NCBI GenBank assembly: GCA_017993715.1
Contig: JAGOME010000028.1
Coordinates: 1-50,382, forward strand
Direction of reading: 5' to 3'
From: Phycicoccus sp.
Lineage (GTDB): Bacteria > Actinomycetota > Actinomycetes > Actinomycetales > Dermatophilaceae
Length of the DNA: 50,382 bases
In this document: positions 40,739 to 49,392 of the stretch, in pieces
How the letters are laid out: each line of letters begins with the position of its first letter
Position numbering within the stretch: the first letter of the stretch is position 1
Translations under genes and position numbers: made by a program
The notes under the pieces: model-generated
What the model was told of the DNA's origin: nothing
What the model saw: only the letters and a program-made list of their open reading frames with translations
The model's database searches: none

Positions 40739-41641
40739 ATGGCTGCTGTCATCGAGACCACGGACCTCGTCAAGACCTTCGGATCGGTGCGGGCATTGGA
40801 CGGGCTGGACCTGACCGTTGCGGAGGGAGAGGTCCACGGCTTTCTCGGGCCCAACGGGTCAGGCAAGTCGACAACGATCCGGGTCCTGCTCGGACTCCTG
40901 CGTTCAGACTCCGGACGTGCTCAGGTGCTGGGGCGCAGCGCGTGGCACGACGCGACCGAGCTGCACGCCCGGCTGGCCTACGTTCCCGGTGATGTCACGC
41001 TCTGGCCCAATCTGACCGGCGGCGAGATCATCGACCTCCTGGGACGGCTGCGCGGTGGGCTGAACCCCGCGCGCCGGGCCGAGCTGATCGAGCGCTTCGA
41101 TCTGGACCCGACCAAGAAGGGCCGCAGCTACTCCAAGGGCAACCGCCAGAAGGTCGCACTGGTCGCCGCCTTGGCTGGAGACGTCGAACTGCTCCTCCTC
41201 GACGAGCCCACCTCGGGGCTGGACCCCCTCATGGAGCGGGTCTTCCAGGATCTGCTGCGAGAGCGCCACGCACAGGGCGTGACCGTCCTGCTGTCCAGCC
41301 ACATTCTCAGCGAGGTCGAGAAGGCCTGCTCCTGCGTGAGCATCGTGCGCGACGGACGGATCGTTGATCGCGGCACCCTCGCCGAGCTCGGGCACCTGAC
41401 CCGGACCCACATTGAGGCGTCGGTGACCCAGCCGGTCACCCAGGCCCAGGTGGCGGCCTGGCATGGGGTGCACGATCCGGTCGTCACTGACCGACAGATC
41501 TCCCTCTCCGTGGACCAGGAGGCGCTGGGTGCCACGGTCGCCGCCCTCGACCAACTCGGGATCGTTGCTCTCACCAGCGCCCCACCAAGCCTGGAGGATC
41601 TCTTCCTCGCGCACTACGACCAGTCCCCGGCCCGGACATGA
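40739..41641 (+). CDS. ABC exporter, ATP-binding subunit
   Basis: 300 residues. Walker A is GPNGSGKST, the signature is the variant YSKGNRQKVALVAAL (usual LSGGQ replaced by YSKGN, common in this exporter group), Walker B is LLLLDEPTSGLD, and the switch is LLSSHILSEVE. The C-terminal 80 residues are the extension seen in drug and polyketide exporter ATPases. The ATG fits the -10 element, and the stop overlaps the permease start as ATGA. Confidence 0.92.
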   Translation: MAAVIETTDLVKTFGSVRALDGLDLTVAEGEVHGFLGPNGSGKSTTIRVLLGLLRSDSGRAQVLGRSAWHDATELHARLAYVPGDVTLWPNLTGGEIIDLLGRLRGGLNPARRAELIERFDLDPTKKGRSYSKGNRQKVALVAALAGDVELLLLDEPTSGLDPLMERVFQDLLRERHAQGVTVLLSSHILSEVEKACSCVSIVRDGRIVDRGTLAELGHLTRTHIEASVTQPVTQAQVAAWHGVHDPVVTDRQISLSVDQEALGATVAALDQLGIVALTSAPPSLEDLFLAHYDQSPART

Positions 41642-43293
41642 CCACCGGCCCGGCGACTGCCACCCCCCAGGCCGCGCCCGGGACGCGGGAGGCAGCCCGC
41701 GAGGGTGCGGCGGCATACCGCGGAACAGGCCCACTGCTGCGACTGGCCTGGCGACGCGACCGCGTCCTCATCCCCGTCAGCGTGCTGGCGTTGGTCGCCC
41801 TCAGCGTCGGCTCAGCGCAGGCGACCCTGGCTCTCTACCCCACACCGCAGGCGGCCCAGGAAGGTCTGGCAGCCATCCTGGCCAACCCGGCCGTCTCGGC
41901 GATGTACGGGCCAGTGGTCACCAATCGCGATGGGATGGCGGTCTTCAAGACGGTGATGATGGGCGCCCTGTTCGTCGGCATCCTCGCCCATGCTCTCGTC
42001 CGTCGACACACCCGCACCGAGGAGGAGGAAGGGCGCCTGGAGCTCATCGGGGCCGGCGTCGTCGGACGGCGGGCTCCGCTGGCCGCCGCCGTGCTCATCG
42101 CCCTGGGCGCCACGATCGCCGCGGCACTGGTCTCGACCGTCGGGCTTATCGCCCTCGGCCTCGATCCCCTCGGATCAGTGGCGTTCGGCGTCAGTTGGTT
42201 CATCGCGGGCGCCGTGATGACGGGGGTGGCTGCTGTCGCGGCCCAACTGACCACCACCTCTCGCGCGGCGGGAGCGGTCGGCCTGTCGATCCTGGCGGTC
42301 ATGTTCATCCTGCGAGCCATCGGGGACACTTCGCCGGACGCCCACGTGCTCAGTTGGGTCTCGCCCTTCGGCTGGGTCGGTGAAGTCCGTCCATACGGGG
42401 ACAACCGGATCTGGCTGGTCGTGCCCGCCGCACTCCTCCTCTCCGTCTGTCTCATCGTCGCCGTGGCGCTCCTGGAGAGGCGCGACCTGGGGGCCGGCCT
42501 CATCGCTGATCGGCCGGGTCCCAGCACGAGTCGGACCCTGCGATCACCCCTATCCCTGGCGTGGCAGACCGACCGCGGAACCGTCCTCGGCTGGTCCATC
42601 GGGTATGCGGTCCTCGCGATCGTCGTCGGCAGCCTGACGGCGTCGGTCGGCGAGATGATGCAAGAGCCGCAGGTGGCCGACATGCTCGCCAAGATGGGGG
42701 GCACCGTCGGCACGATCACGGACATCTACCTGGCGACCGAGCTGCGGTTCGCGGTCGCAGGCGCGGCCGCGGCAGGGATCATGATCGCGAGCCGGCTTGC
42801 GCTCGAAGAGCGCCTCGGCCGCACCGAACAGGTGCTGGCCACCGCGGCGACCCGAGCCGGCGTGTATGCCGCCCGGGCCTTGATGGCATGGGGGCTTCCG
42901 GTCCTGCTGATGACCCTGCTCGGCGTCTTGGTGGCGGGCTCTGCCGGCCGGGCCGGGGTCGCCGAGGTGACGATCGCCAATCTGCTCGGTGCGGCGCTGG
43001 CGGCCCTGCCCGCAGCCTGGCTGCTGGTGTCGATCGGGCTGGCGGCATACGGATTCGGGCATCGGTATGCCGCACCTGTGGGCTGGGCGGTGGTCGCGTT
43101 GGCTCTCGTCATCGGCGAATTCGGGCCCCTGCTCGATCTGCCGTCGTGGCTGATCGCCTTGTCGCCTCTTGACCATCTCTCACCGCTGCCCGGCGGTGCC
43201 TTCGAGGTCGTCCCGACGCTGGTGATGGCCGGACTCGCGGCTGTGATCACTGGACTCGGGCTAGCCGCCCTGCGCCGTCGCGACGTGGGCTGA
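41638..43293 (+). CDS. ABC exporter permease, fused two-half type
   Basis: 551 residues with about twelve hydrophobic helices in two similar halves (one beginning LLRLAWRRDRVLIPVSVLAL, the other SPLSLAWQTDRGTVLGWSIG), so it forms the whole membrane part. This layout matches actinobacterial exporters annotated for polyketide antibiotics such as tetronasin. An N-terminal Thr/Ala-rich stretch of about 30 residues is cytoplasmic. The substrate is unknown, and no antibiotic genes are near. Confidence 0.88.
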   Translation: MTTGPATATPQAAPGTREAAREGAAAYRGTGPLLRLAWRRDRVLIPVSVLALVALSVGSAQATLALYPTPQAAQEGLAAILANPAVSAMYGPVVTNRDGMAVFKTVMMGALFVGILAHALVRRHTRTEEEEGRLELIGAGVVGRRAPLAAAVLIALGATIAAALVSTVGLIALGLDPLGSVAFGVSWFIAGAVMTGVAAVAAQLTTTSRAAGAVGLSILAVMFILRAIGDTSPDAHVLSWVSPFGWVGEVRPYGDNRIWLVVPAALLLSVCLIVAVALLERRDLGAGLIADRPGPSTSRTLRSPLSLAWQTDRGTVLGWSIGYAVLAIVVGSLTASVGEMMQEPQVADMLAKMGGTVGTITDIYLATELRFAVAGAAAAGIMIASRLALEERLGRTEQVLATAATRAGVYAARALMAWGLPVLLMTLLGVLVAGSAGRAGVAEVTIANLLGAALAALPAAWLLVSIGLAAYGFGHRYAAPVGWAVVALALVIGEFGPLLDLPSWLIALSPLDHLSPLPGGAFEVVPTLVMAGLAAVITGLGLAALRRRDVG

Positions 43294-43316
43294 CGATCCC
43301 CGACTCGCGTGGCCCC

Positions 43317-44399
43317 TCAGATCACGTCGAGATGGCCTTGCTCCTTGAGCGCGTCGACGACGAGCTTGACGTCCTGGGCCCGGGACCGGGTGGTCACCAG
43401 AAGGGCGTCGGGCGTGTCGACGACGATCACGTCGTCAAGGCCCACCACCGCGACGAGCCGGCCGCCACCGGCCGCGACGAACCCGGTGGTGTCGAGAGCG
43501 ATCACCTGCGCGTCGTCACCCAAGCGGGTTGGGGTCCGCGACGGTGCTGGCGGCAGGGCATCGTGCAGGCTCGAGAAGTCGCCGATGTCGGTCCAGCGAA
43601 AGTCGCCCGGGACGACCGCGACCCGACCCTCATCCGCGGCCGGCTCGGCGACTGCGTGGTCGATGGCGATCTTGGTCAACGTGGGCCAGACCTCCGGCAG
43701 AGACTCCGGCTCCCCTGCCAAGGTGCGCACTCCGGCCGCAAGGTCGGGGTGCCAGGTCGCCAGCAGGTCCAGCAAGGTGGCGGCTCGAACGACAAACATG
43801 CCGGCATTCCACCGGTACTCCCCCGTCGCGAGGTAGGCCGCGGCTCGCTTGGCATCCGGCTTCTCAACGAACTGGGCGACGCGGGCCGCACGTGGGTGTC
43901 CGGGCAGCGTGTCACCCATCCGGATGTAGCCGAAACCGGTCGCGGGGTGCGTGGGCTCGACGCCGATGGTGACGACATAGCCCTCGCGGGCCGCATCGAC
44001 GGCCTCGAGGACGCACTGCCGGAAGGCATCGTCGTCGGGGATCAGATGGTCGGCGGCGAAGGAGCCGACGATGGCGTCCGGGTCGGCCCGTTCGATGACT
44101 GCGGCGGCCCAGGCGATGGCGGCCATCGAGTCCCGAGGACTGGGTTCGGCGAGGACCTGGGAGGTCGCTAGTTCGGGCAGCTGCCCCCGGACCTCCTGCG
44201 CGTGGGCCACCCCCGTGACGACGATGACGCGATCGCCGGTGAGCGGCGCGACGCGATCCAACGTCCCTTGAAGCAGGGTCCGGCCGCTGCCGGTGAGGTC
44301 GAGCAGGAACTTCGGGGCCGCGATCCGCGACAGCGGCCACAAACGGGTCCCGGCCCCACCCGCCGGGAGAATCGCCCAGAATCCGTCGATGAGCGTCAT
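43317..44399 (-). CDS. Mannose-1-phosphate guanylyltransferase
   Basis: Makes GDP-mannose from mannose 1-phosphate and GTP, the donor for mannosylated lipids, glycans and proteins; cytosolic, 360 residues. The pyrophosphorylase motif is ILPAGGAGTRLWPLSR at the N-terminus, with VGSFAADHLI, GYIRMGD, FVEKPD and WNAGMFVV further on. It lacks the C-terminal isomerase domain of bifunctional ManC. The ATG at 44399 is supported by TAGGGT 8 bases upstream; the upstream frame is open but non-coding in character. Confidence 0.93.
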   Translation of the reverse strand: MTLIDGFWAILPAGGAGTRLWPLSRIAAPKFLLDLTGSGRTLLQGTLDRVAPLTGDRVIVVTGVAHAQEVRGQLPELATSQVLAEPSPRDSMAAIAWAAAVIERADPDAIVGSFAADHLIPDDDAFRQCVLEAVDAAREGYVVTIGVEPTHPATGFGYIRMGDTLPGHPRAARVAQFVEKPDAKRAAAYLATGEYRWNAGMFVVRAATLLDLLATWHPDLAAGVRTLAGEPESLPEVWPTLTKIAIDHAVAEPAADEGRVAVVPGDFRWTDIGDFSSLHDALPPAPSRTPTRLGDDAQVIALDTTGFVAAGGGRLVAVVGLDDVIVVDTPDALLVTTRSRAQDVKLVVDALKEQGHLDVI

Positions 44400-44407
44400 G
44401 AGCCCTG

Positions 44408-44413
44408 ACCCTA
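44408..44413 (-). promoter_or_regulatory. -10 hexamer, leaderless guanylyltransferase promoter
   Basis: TAGGGT on the minus strand, 8 bases before the ATG at 44399. Confidence 0.5.
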
Positions 44414-44526
44414 CCGGCGGGTCAGCGAGGACGCTGGCCCGCGCGACCCCACCCCCGGGCCAGCCTGAAAGCCACCTCAGACTCACCTGGGCGCACCGCG
44501 CTTTCCTCACCTCCGGGAACATGGCG

Positions 44527-44532
44527 TAACCT
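44527..44532 (+). promoter_or_regulatory. Candidate -10 hexamer of the carboxypeptidase gene
   Basis: TAACCT with TTCCTC 18 bases upstream as a weak -35. It would give a leader of about 40 bases containing AGGAG. This is one of the few leadered promoters in the window. Confidence 0.35.
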
Positions 44533-44578
44533 CCAGGTCATCTATCCCGGGGGGGATGGACACAGGAGTTGAGCGGGG

Positions 44579-45964
44579 ATGCGCACGCGGACAGCCCGCG
44601 CGCTCTGGGCGTGCCTCCTGGCCTGTGCCGTCCTCCTGGCCACGCCCACCGCGCCGGCCGTGGCGGCCCCTGATGATCCCGTCGGCGGCCCCCTCCTCGT
44701 CGGTGCCGAGCTCATCCTCGACGCTCCTGCTGACGTGCCGCTCCCTCCTGAGGTGGGCGACGGGGCCTGGCTGATTGCCAACGCCGACACCGGCGAAGTG
44801 CTGGCGACCCGCGGCCCTCACACGGCATTCCTGCCCGCGAGCACCCTCAAGGTGCTGACCGCGCTGGTCCTGCTCCCCCGGGTGGCTCCCACGCGCACCA
44901 TCGACGCGTCGCCCGAGGACGTGGCCGCGGACGGCACCCGGGTCGGCCTGGTCGCCGGCCTGCCGTACACGGCAGACCAGCTCTACCAAGCCATGCTCAT
45001 GTCGTCGGCCAACGACGCGACCTACGCGTTGTCCCGCCTCAACGGCGGCCGGGACCAGACCGTGACCGACATGAATGCCCTGGCAGCGCACTTGGGAGCC
45101 CTCGACACCGTCGTTGGCGACCCGTCAGGACTCGATGCTCCTGGGCAGGCCACCAGCGTTTACGACCTGGCCTTGATGGGCCGGGCGGCTCTGCGCAGCC
45201 CCGACCTCATGACCTACGCCCAAACGCCCAATGCCCACTTCCCGGGCAACCTCAACACCGCCACCGGCGAACGCGACACGTTCGAAATCGCCAACCACAA
45301 CGCCTTGCTCTCGACCTACCCGGGCGCGATCGGGCTCAAGAACGGGTGGACGACCGCTGCCCGGCGCACGTTCATCGGCGCCGCCACCCGCGACGGGACG
45401 ACCTATCTGGTCACCGAACTCGCCGGTCAGGATGCCAGCTCGGCGCCCACCCGACAGCTCCTCGACTGGGCCTTCGCCTACGGGCAGCGGCTGACCCCGG
45501 TCGGTCACCTGGTCACGCCAGGCGAAATCGACGCCACGCCAGCGGCCGCACCGACAATCAGTCCGACACCCATTCCCACCCTCTCGGTCACGACTCCGGC
45601 TCTCGTCGCGGCCCCCGTCACCGTCTCGACCTCGCTCCAGGCGCTGGAGTTGCGCGCCCTGCTCCGTTCGCTCCAGGACAACGCCACCTCGACCCTGGCG
45701 TCGGCCGCGGCATCGCCCATCGTGGCGCTGACCCTGATCCTGGTCGGTGGGCTCGCGTTCACGGTCGGTCGACGCACAGCGAGGGCACGGGTGTCGCCAT
45801 CCCTGACCCTGCCGTCGGCGTCGGTGCGCCGACGGTCAGCTCGGCCGGGCGCACCGCTGCGCCGAGCCGATGTCAAGGCTGGGCGCGACCGCGCCTCCGG
45901 CGGCCGGCACGCCTCCGGCTCCCATCGGGCGCGCCGCGCCCGGGGCCGTCACGGCACACGCTGA
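44579..45964 (+). CDS. D-alanyl-D-alanine carboxypeptidase (S11 family)
   Basis: Penicillin-binding protein that trims the last D-Ala of peptidoglycan stem peptides outside the membrane, 461 residues. A signal peptide (to about residue 28, ending APAVAA) precedes the catalytic domain with SxxK in PASTLKVLTAL, SxN in MSSANDATY and a KTG-equivalent in GLKNGWTTAA, where Thr is replaced by Asn. A Pro/Thr linker, a helix (PIVALTLILVGGLAFTVG) and an Arg-rich cytoplasmic tail anchor it. The AGGAG site is 11 bases before the ATG. Confidence 0.92.
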   Translation: MRTRTARALWACLLACAVLLATPTAPAVAAPDDPVGGPLLVGAELILDAPADVPLPPEVGDGAWLIANADTGEVLATRGPHTAFLPASTLKVLTALVLLPRVAPTRTIDASPEDVAADGTRVGLVAGLPYTADQLYQAMLMSSANDATYALSRLNGGRDQTVTDMNALAAHLGALDTVVGDPSGLDAPGQATSVYDLALMGRAALRSPDLMTYAQTPNAHFPGNLNTATGERDTFEIANHNALLSTYPGAIGLKNGWTTAARRTFIGAATRDGTTYLVTELAGQDASSAPTRQLLDWAFAYGQRLTPVGHLVTPGEIDATPAAAPTISPTPIPTLSVTTPALVAAPVTVSTSLQALELRALLRSLQDNATSTLASAAASPIVALTLILVGGLAFTVGRRTARARVSPSLTLPSASVRRRSARPGAPLRRADVKAGRDRASGGRHASGSHRARRARGRHGTR

Positions 45965-46001
45965 GCTGCGCTGATCCGTCCCAGGTCATGACCCGACGCC
46001 G

Positions 46002-47114
46002 TCAAGAGCGACGCGTCACACGACGCAGTGCGTTCGCGCACAGCGCCATCGTCGCCCCCACGACGGCCCCGGCCATGATGCTGACGCGGTCCAGGTGGCG
46101 CTGTTCGTCACCGGAACGCCCCGTGTCGAGCCGAGCCGATGCCGGCTCCGCGAGCAGAGCCACTGGGTCGGCGGTGTCCGCGACCGGCCCAGTTGACGCC
46201 GGATCGGTCGCCTCGGCATTCTCGCTCGCCTGCGAGGCGGACTCCCCACTCGGCAGCGCCGCGGTGTGTGGGTCGTAGGCGGCCCAGGCGGCGGCCAGGA
46301 GGATGACGCGAGACATGAGGTTGAGCCACACGAGCAGTCCAACGACCACCGCGAACGAGGCGTAGAGCGGGTTGTCCAGCGTGCCCGACAGCAGCAGCGT
46401 GCCGAGCCGCTTGAGGGCGGTGAGACCGAGGCCGCCGACCAGGGCAGCACCCCGCAGCCGACTCCAGGGCAAGCGGGCCCCGGGCAGGAGTCGCAGCATG
46501 AGCGCGACGATGCTGGCGTCCAGCACCACGCTCAGGACCAGGCTGAGCCCCGAGAGCAGCCACGAGATCTGACCTAGGCCGATCAGGTCCGCAAGGGCAC
46601 GCGCGGTCGATCCAGCAACCGCCGACAGCACCGCAGAGACGACGAACGCCACGCCGAGCAGGGCGAGGACGGCCAAGTCCCGCCCCTTACCTACGACGAA
46701 GTTCGTTGCCGTCGCCGGGACATCAAGGATGATCTGGAATGCCGTGCGCAGGGCAGAGAGCCAGCCGGTCCCGGTGTAGACCAGCCCGAGGACAGAGACC
46801 ACTCCACTCACCGATAGCGAGGCAGTACTGGGGGGCTCGACGGAGATGATCCCGTCCGGGTTGGCCTGGGTCTGGACGAAACCGGGGAGCGCCTGATTAA
46901 TGCCGTCCTTGACCTGCTCGAGCAACTCGGGCCGATCGCGCAGGACATAGCCGAAGACCGTGAAGGCGAGGAGCACGGCGGGAAAGACGGAGAAGAACGC
47001 GAAGTACCCGACGCCGCCGGCGAGGAGGTTGGCCTGGGCGCCGCTGTAGGTCTGCCACACGCCCCAGAGCCGGGTGGCTTTGACCCGGTCCCACAGCGTC
47101 GCAATCCGGCTCAT
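46002..47114 (-). CDS. YihY/BrkB-family inner membrane protein
   Basis: 370 residues with about six helices. The N-terminal GGVGYFAFFSVFPAVLLAFTVFGYVL and the central ALLGVAFVVSAVLSAVAG are typical of the YihY family, once called ribonuclease BN in error. The cytoplasmic tail after residue 285 is Ala/Ser/Glu-rich. The ATG at 47114 overlaps the stop of the RNA ligase gene as ATGA, so the pair is translationally coupled. Function unknown; BrkB was linked to serum resistance in Bordetella. Confidence 0.85.
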   Translation of the reverse strand: MSRIATLWDRVKATRLWGVWQTYSGAQANLLAGGVGYFAFFSVFPAVLLAFTVFGYVLRDRPELLEQVKDGINQALPGFVQTQANPDGIISVEPPSTASLSVSGVVSVLGLVYTGTGWLSALRTAFQIILDVPATATNFVVGKGRDLAVLALLGVAFVVSAVLSAVAGSTARALADLIGLGQISWLLSGLSLVLSVVLDASIVALMLRLLPGARLPWSRLRGAALVGGLGLTALKRLGTLLLSGTLDNPLYASFAVVVGLLVWLNLMSRVILLAAAWAAYDPHTAALPSGESASQASENAEATDPASTGPVADTADPVALLAEPASARLDTGRSGDEQRHLDRVSIMAGAVVGATMALCANALRRVTRRS

Positions 47115-47638
47115 TCGCCCGCGGCATCCGCCTGCAGCGTGAAGCGGCGTCGCGGGCGCCACACCCCATCGCCGTCCTGGGCGTACAGGTCGAAGGCATC
47201 CACGACGAACCCGGCCCGGTAGTCGCCCAGGGCGTCGAACGCGAGGTCCAGCCGGTCATCGGGCAGGTGGTGGGCGATCGTCACATGCGGGTGGTACGGA
47301 AAGTCCAACACTCGGTGCACCGGCCCGGACCGAATGTCGCTCTCGAGTCGCTCGCACGACGAGATGCCGCGGGAGACCTGCACGAAAACGACCGGTGAGA
47401 GCGGACGGAAGGTCCCCGTCCCGCTCAGGTTCATGGAGAAGGCGCCAAAGCGGCTCGCGACCCCGTCCAGGTGTGCCTCGAAGTCGGCTAGGTCCTCATC
47501 GGTCAACTCGGTGGGGGGCAACAGGGTCACGTGGGGCGGGATCGCGCCCGCCATCGGATCGCCCGCGTCCCGGCGCGCAAGGGTGAGCGCGGCGCTATGG
47601 GGATCGGGAATCGTGACGGCCACGCCGTAGGTCGGCAT
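47111..47638 (-). CDS. 2'-5' RNA ligase / cyclic phosphodiesterase family protein
   Basis: 175 residues of the 2H phosphoesterase superfamily. The two catalytic HxT motifs are visible: PHVTLLPPTEL near residue 30 and PHVTIAHHLP near residue 115. Members open 2',3'-cyclic phosphates or join RNA ends; the cellular substrate here is unknown. The ATG at 47638 is fixed by TAGGGT seven bases upstream, which itself includes the stop codon of trpS. Confidence 0.85.
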   Translation of the reverse strand: MPTYGVAVTIPDPHSAALTLARRDAGDPMAGAIPPHVTLLPPTELTDEDLADFEAHLDGVASRFGAFSMNLSGTGTFRPLSPVVFVQVSRGISSCERLESDIRSGPVHRVLDFPYHPHVTIAHHLPDDRLDLAFDALGDYRAGFVVDAFDLYAQDGDGVWRPRRRFTLQADAAGE

Positions 47639-47645
47639 GAGCCAA

Positions 47646-47651
47646 ACCCTA
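47646..47651 (-). promoter_or_regulatory. -10 hexamer of the RNA ligase gene, containing the trpS stop
   Basis: TAGGGT on the minus strand, 7 bases before the ATG at 47638. Its first three bases are the TAG stop of trpS. Confidence 0.6.
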
Positions 47652-48674
47652 ACGGTCTGTGGGGGGGAGCAGGCCAAGGGCATCGCGGACCCGGCCCATG
47701 GTCGCCGTCGCCACGGGGCGGGCCCGGTCGGCACCGTCGGCCAGGATGCGGTCCAGCTCGGCCGGATCACCCAGCAGGGTCCGTAGCCGCTCCTGGAAGG
47801 GAGTGATCGCCGCCACCACGACGTCGGCGACCTCCTTCTTGAGGTCGCCGTAACCACGACCGGCGAAGGTGTCAGCGACCTCGGCCACCGGCTGGCCACT
47901 GAGCACCGAGTGGATGACGAGCAGGTTGGACACGCCCGGCTTGTTCTCGGGGTCATAGCGCACGGTGGCGTCGGTGTCGGTGACGGCCGAACGAATGTTC
48001 CTGGCGATCCGAGACGGATCATCCATGAGGTCGATCAGCCCCTTAGGGCTCGTGGCCGACTTGCTCATCTTGGCGGTGGGGTCCTGCAGATCCATGATCT
48101 TGGCGGACTCCTTGACGATGTACGGCTCGGGGACGCGCAGGGTGTCGCCGTATCGCGAGTTGAAGCGCTCGGCCAGGTCGCGGGTGATCTCCAAGTGCTG
48201 GCGCTGGTCCTCCCCGACGGGCACGTAGGCGGCGTCGTACATGAGGATGTCCGCGGCCATGAGCATGGGATAGGTCAGCAGGCCGACACTGGCGTTGTGC
48301 CCCTTGGACACCTTGTCCTTGAACTGGGTCATCCGGCGGGCCTCCCCGTCGGCAGTGAGGCAGTTCATCACCCAACCGAGCTCGGCGTGCAGGGCAAGGT
48401 GGCTCTGACAGAACACCGCCGACCGGGCCGGGTCGACACCGCCCGCGATGAACTGCGCGGCGGTCACCCGAGTGCGCTGCCGCAGGACCGCCGGGTCGGT
48501 CGGCACCGTGAGGGCGTGGAGGTCGGCGATGAAGTAGAACGCATCAAAGTCGTCCTGCAATCGCACCCAGTTGACCAGTGCGCCCAAGTAGTTGCCAAGG
48601 TGGAGAGAGTCGCTCGTGGGCTGCATGCCCGACAGGATGCGGGGCGCGCTGGCACTCGGGGTCAGTTGGGGCAT
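47649..48674 (-). CDS. trpS: Tryptophanyl-tRNA synthetase
   Basis: Class I synthetase that charges tRNA-Trp, 341 residues from the ATG at 48674 (an ATG three codons upstream is equally possible). The HIGH-type motif is [11 protein letters not shown] near residue 24, after the RILSGMQPT opening shared by all TrpS, and the KMSKS motif is AKMSKS near residue 195. Size and motifs fit a normal housekeeping copy. It is divergent from the phosphatase gene, with start codons 40 bases apart. Confidence 0.95.
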   Translation of the reverse strand: MPQLTPSASAPRILSGMQPTSDSLHLGNYLGALVNWVRLQDDFDAFYFIADLHALTVPTDPAVLRQRTRVTAAQFIAGGVDPARSAVFCQSHLALHAELGWVMNCLTADGEARRMTQFKDKVSKGHNASVGLLTYPMLMAADILMYDAAYVPVGEDQRQHLEITRDLAERFNSRYGDTLRVPEPYIVKESAKIMDLQDPTAKMSKSATSPKGLIDLMDDPSRIARNIRSAVTDTDATVRYDPENKPGVSNLLVIHSVLSGQPVAEVADTFAGRGYGDLKKEVADVVVAAITPFQERLRTLLGDPAELDRILADGADRARPVATATMGRVRDALGLLPPTDR

Positions 48675-48702
48675 GGAGCACATTGTTGCAAAGCCTGAGC
48701 GT

Positions 48703-48708
48703 TACCCT
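48703..48708 (+). promoter_or_regulatory. -10 hexamer, leaderless phosphatase promoter
   Basis: TACCCT ends 6 bases before the ATG at 48715. Confidence 0.55.
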
Positions 48709-48714
48709 TGGCCC

Positions 48715-49341
48715 ATGTCTGCCCCAACGGACCCGATGCGCATCGAGGTCGTGTGCACCGGCAACGTGTGCCGATCGCCCTATGTCCAGGTCCGTCTGCA
48801 GGCCGCCTTGGATGCGGTCGCACCAGGCAGTTTCGCGGTGACGAGTTCGGGCACGCACGCCCTGCGCGCCTATCGGCCCGAGCGGGGCACGCGGCGCGCG
48901 CTCGCCGACCGCGGACTGGTCGCGACTGGCCTGCGCAGCCGCCAGCTGACCCCGACAATCCTGCAGGGAGCCGGACTCGTGCTCGTCATGGATGACGTCC
49001 AGCGGGTCAACGTCATTGATGAGCATGTGGCGGCGGCACCCCGGACGTTCCTGATCAATGAGTTCGCTCGACTGCTCCAGTCGCTGGGGGCCGAGCAGGC
49101 GTGGTCCGAACGGCTGCGTGACATCCCGGCCGATGACGCGCGCAGCCGCTGGAAGGCCGTCACCCGCACGGCGCATCAGGCTCGCGGCCGCTTCCCCGCG
49201 ACGGCCGATGAGGCCGTCCCGGACCCCTACAAGCAAAAGGACTCGGCCTTCGATGCCATGGCCGACGAGTTGGACCGGGCCCTCTCGGCGCTGGTCGAGT
49301 TAGAACGACAGGCACGCCGAGACGATCGGGCTGCCTCGTAA
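48715..49341 (+). CDS. Low-molecular-weight protein tyrosine phosphatase family protein
   Basis: 208 residues. The catalytic P-loop CTGNVCRS (Cys 14 to Arg 20, CX5R) is at the N-terminus, and the general-acid loop PDPYKQ is near residue 170. It is longer than the usual 150 residues through an insertion between these motifs that contains INEFARLLQSLGAEQAWSER. Such longer forms are common in actinobacteria and may act on tyrosine kinases of polysaccharide synthesis. Leaderless start. Confidence 0.88.
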   Translation: MSAPTDPMRIEVVCTGNVCRSPYVQVRLQAALDAVAPGSFAVTSSGTHALRAYRPERGTRRALADRGLVATGLRSRQLTPTILQGAGLVLVMDDVQRVNVIDEHVAAAPRTFLINEFARLLQSLGAEQAWSERLRDIPADDARSRWKAVTRTAHQARGRFPATADEAVPDPYKQKDSAFDAMADELDRALSALVELERQARRDDRAAS

Positions 49342-49348
49342 GGCGCTT

Positions 49349-49376
49349 CACGTGCTCGCGCAGGCTCGTGCGCGTG
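49349..49376. terminator. Hairpin between convergent genes
   Basis: CACGTGC (49349-49355) pairs with GCGCGTG (49370-49376) over 7 positions including a T/G pair, with two further G/C pairs inside. It lies between the phosphatase stop (49341) and the histidine kinase stop (49393). Confidence 0.5.
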
Positions 49377-49392
49377 CTCCGAGGACCGGCCG

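Noticed and set aside
40739-43293. Antibiotic biosynthesis cluster around the ABC exporter
   Set aside because: The permease resembles polyketide exporters, but neighbours are housekeeping genes and no biosynthetic enzymes are present.
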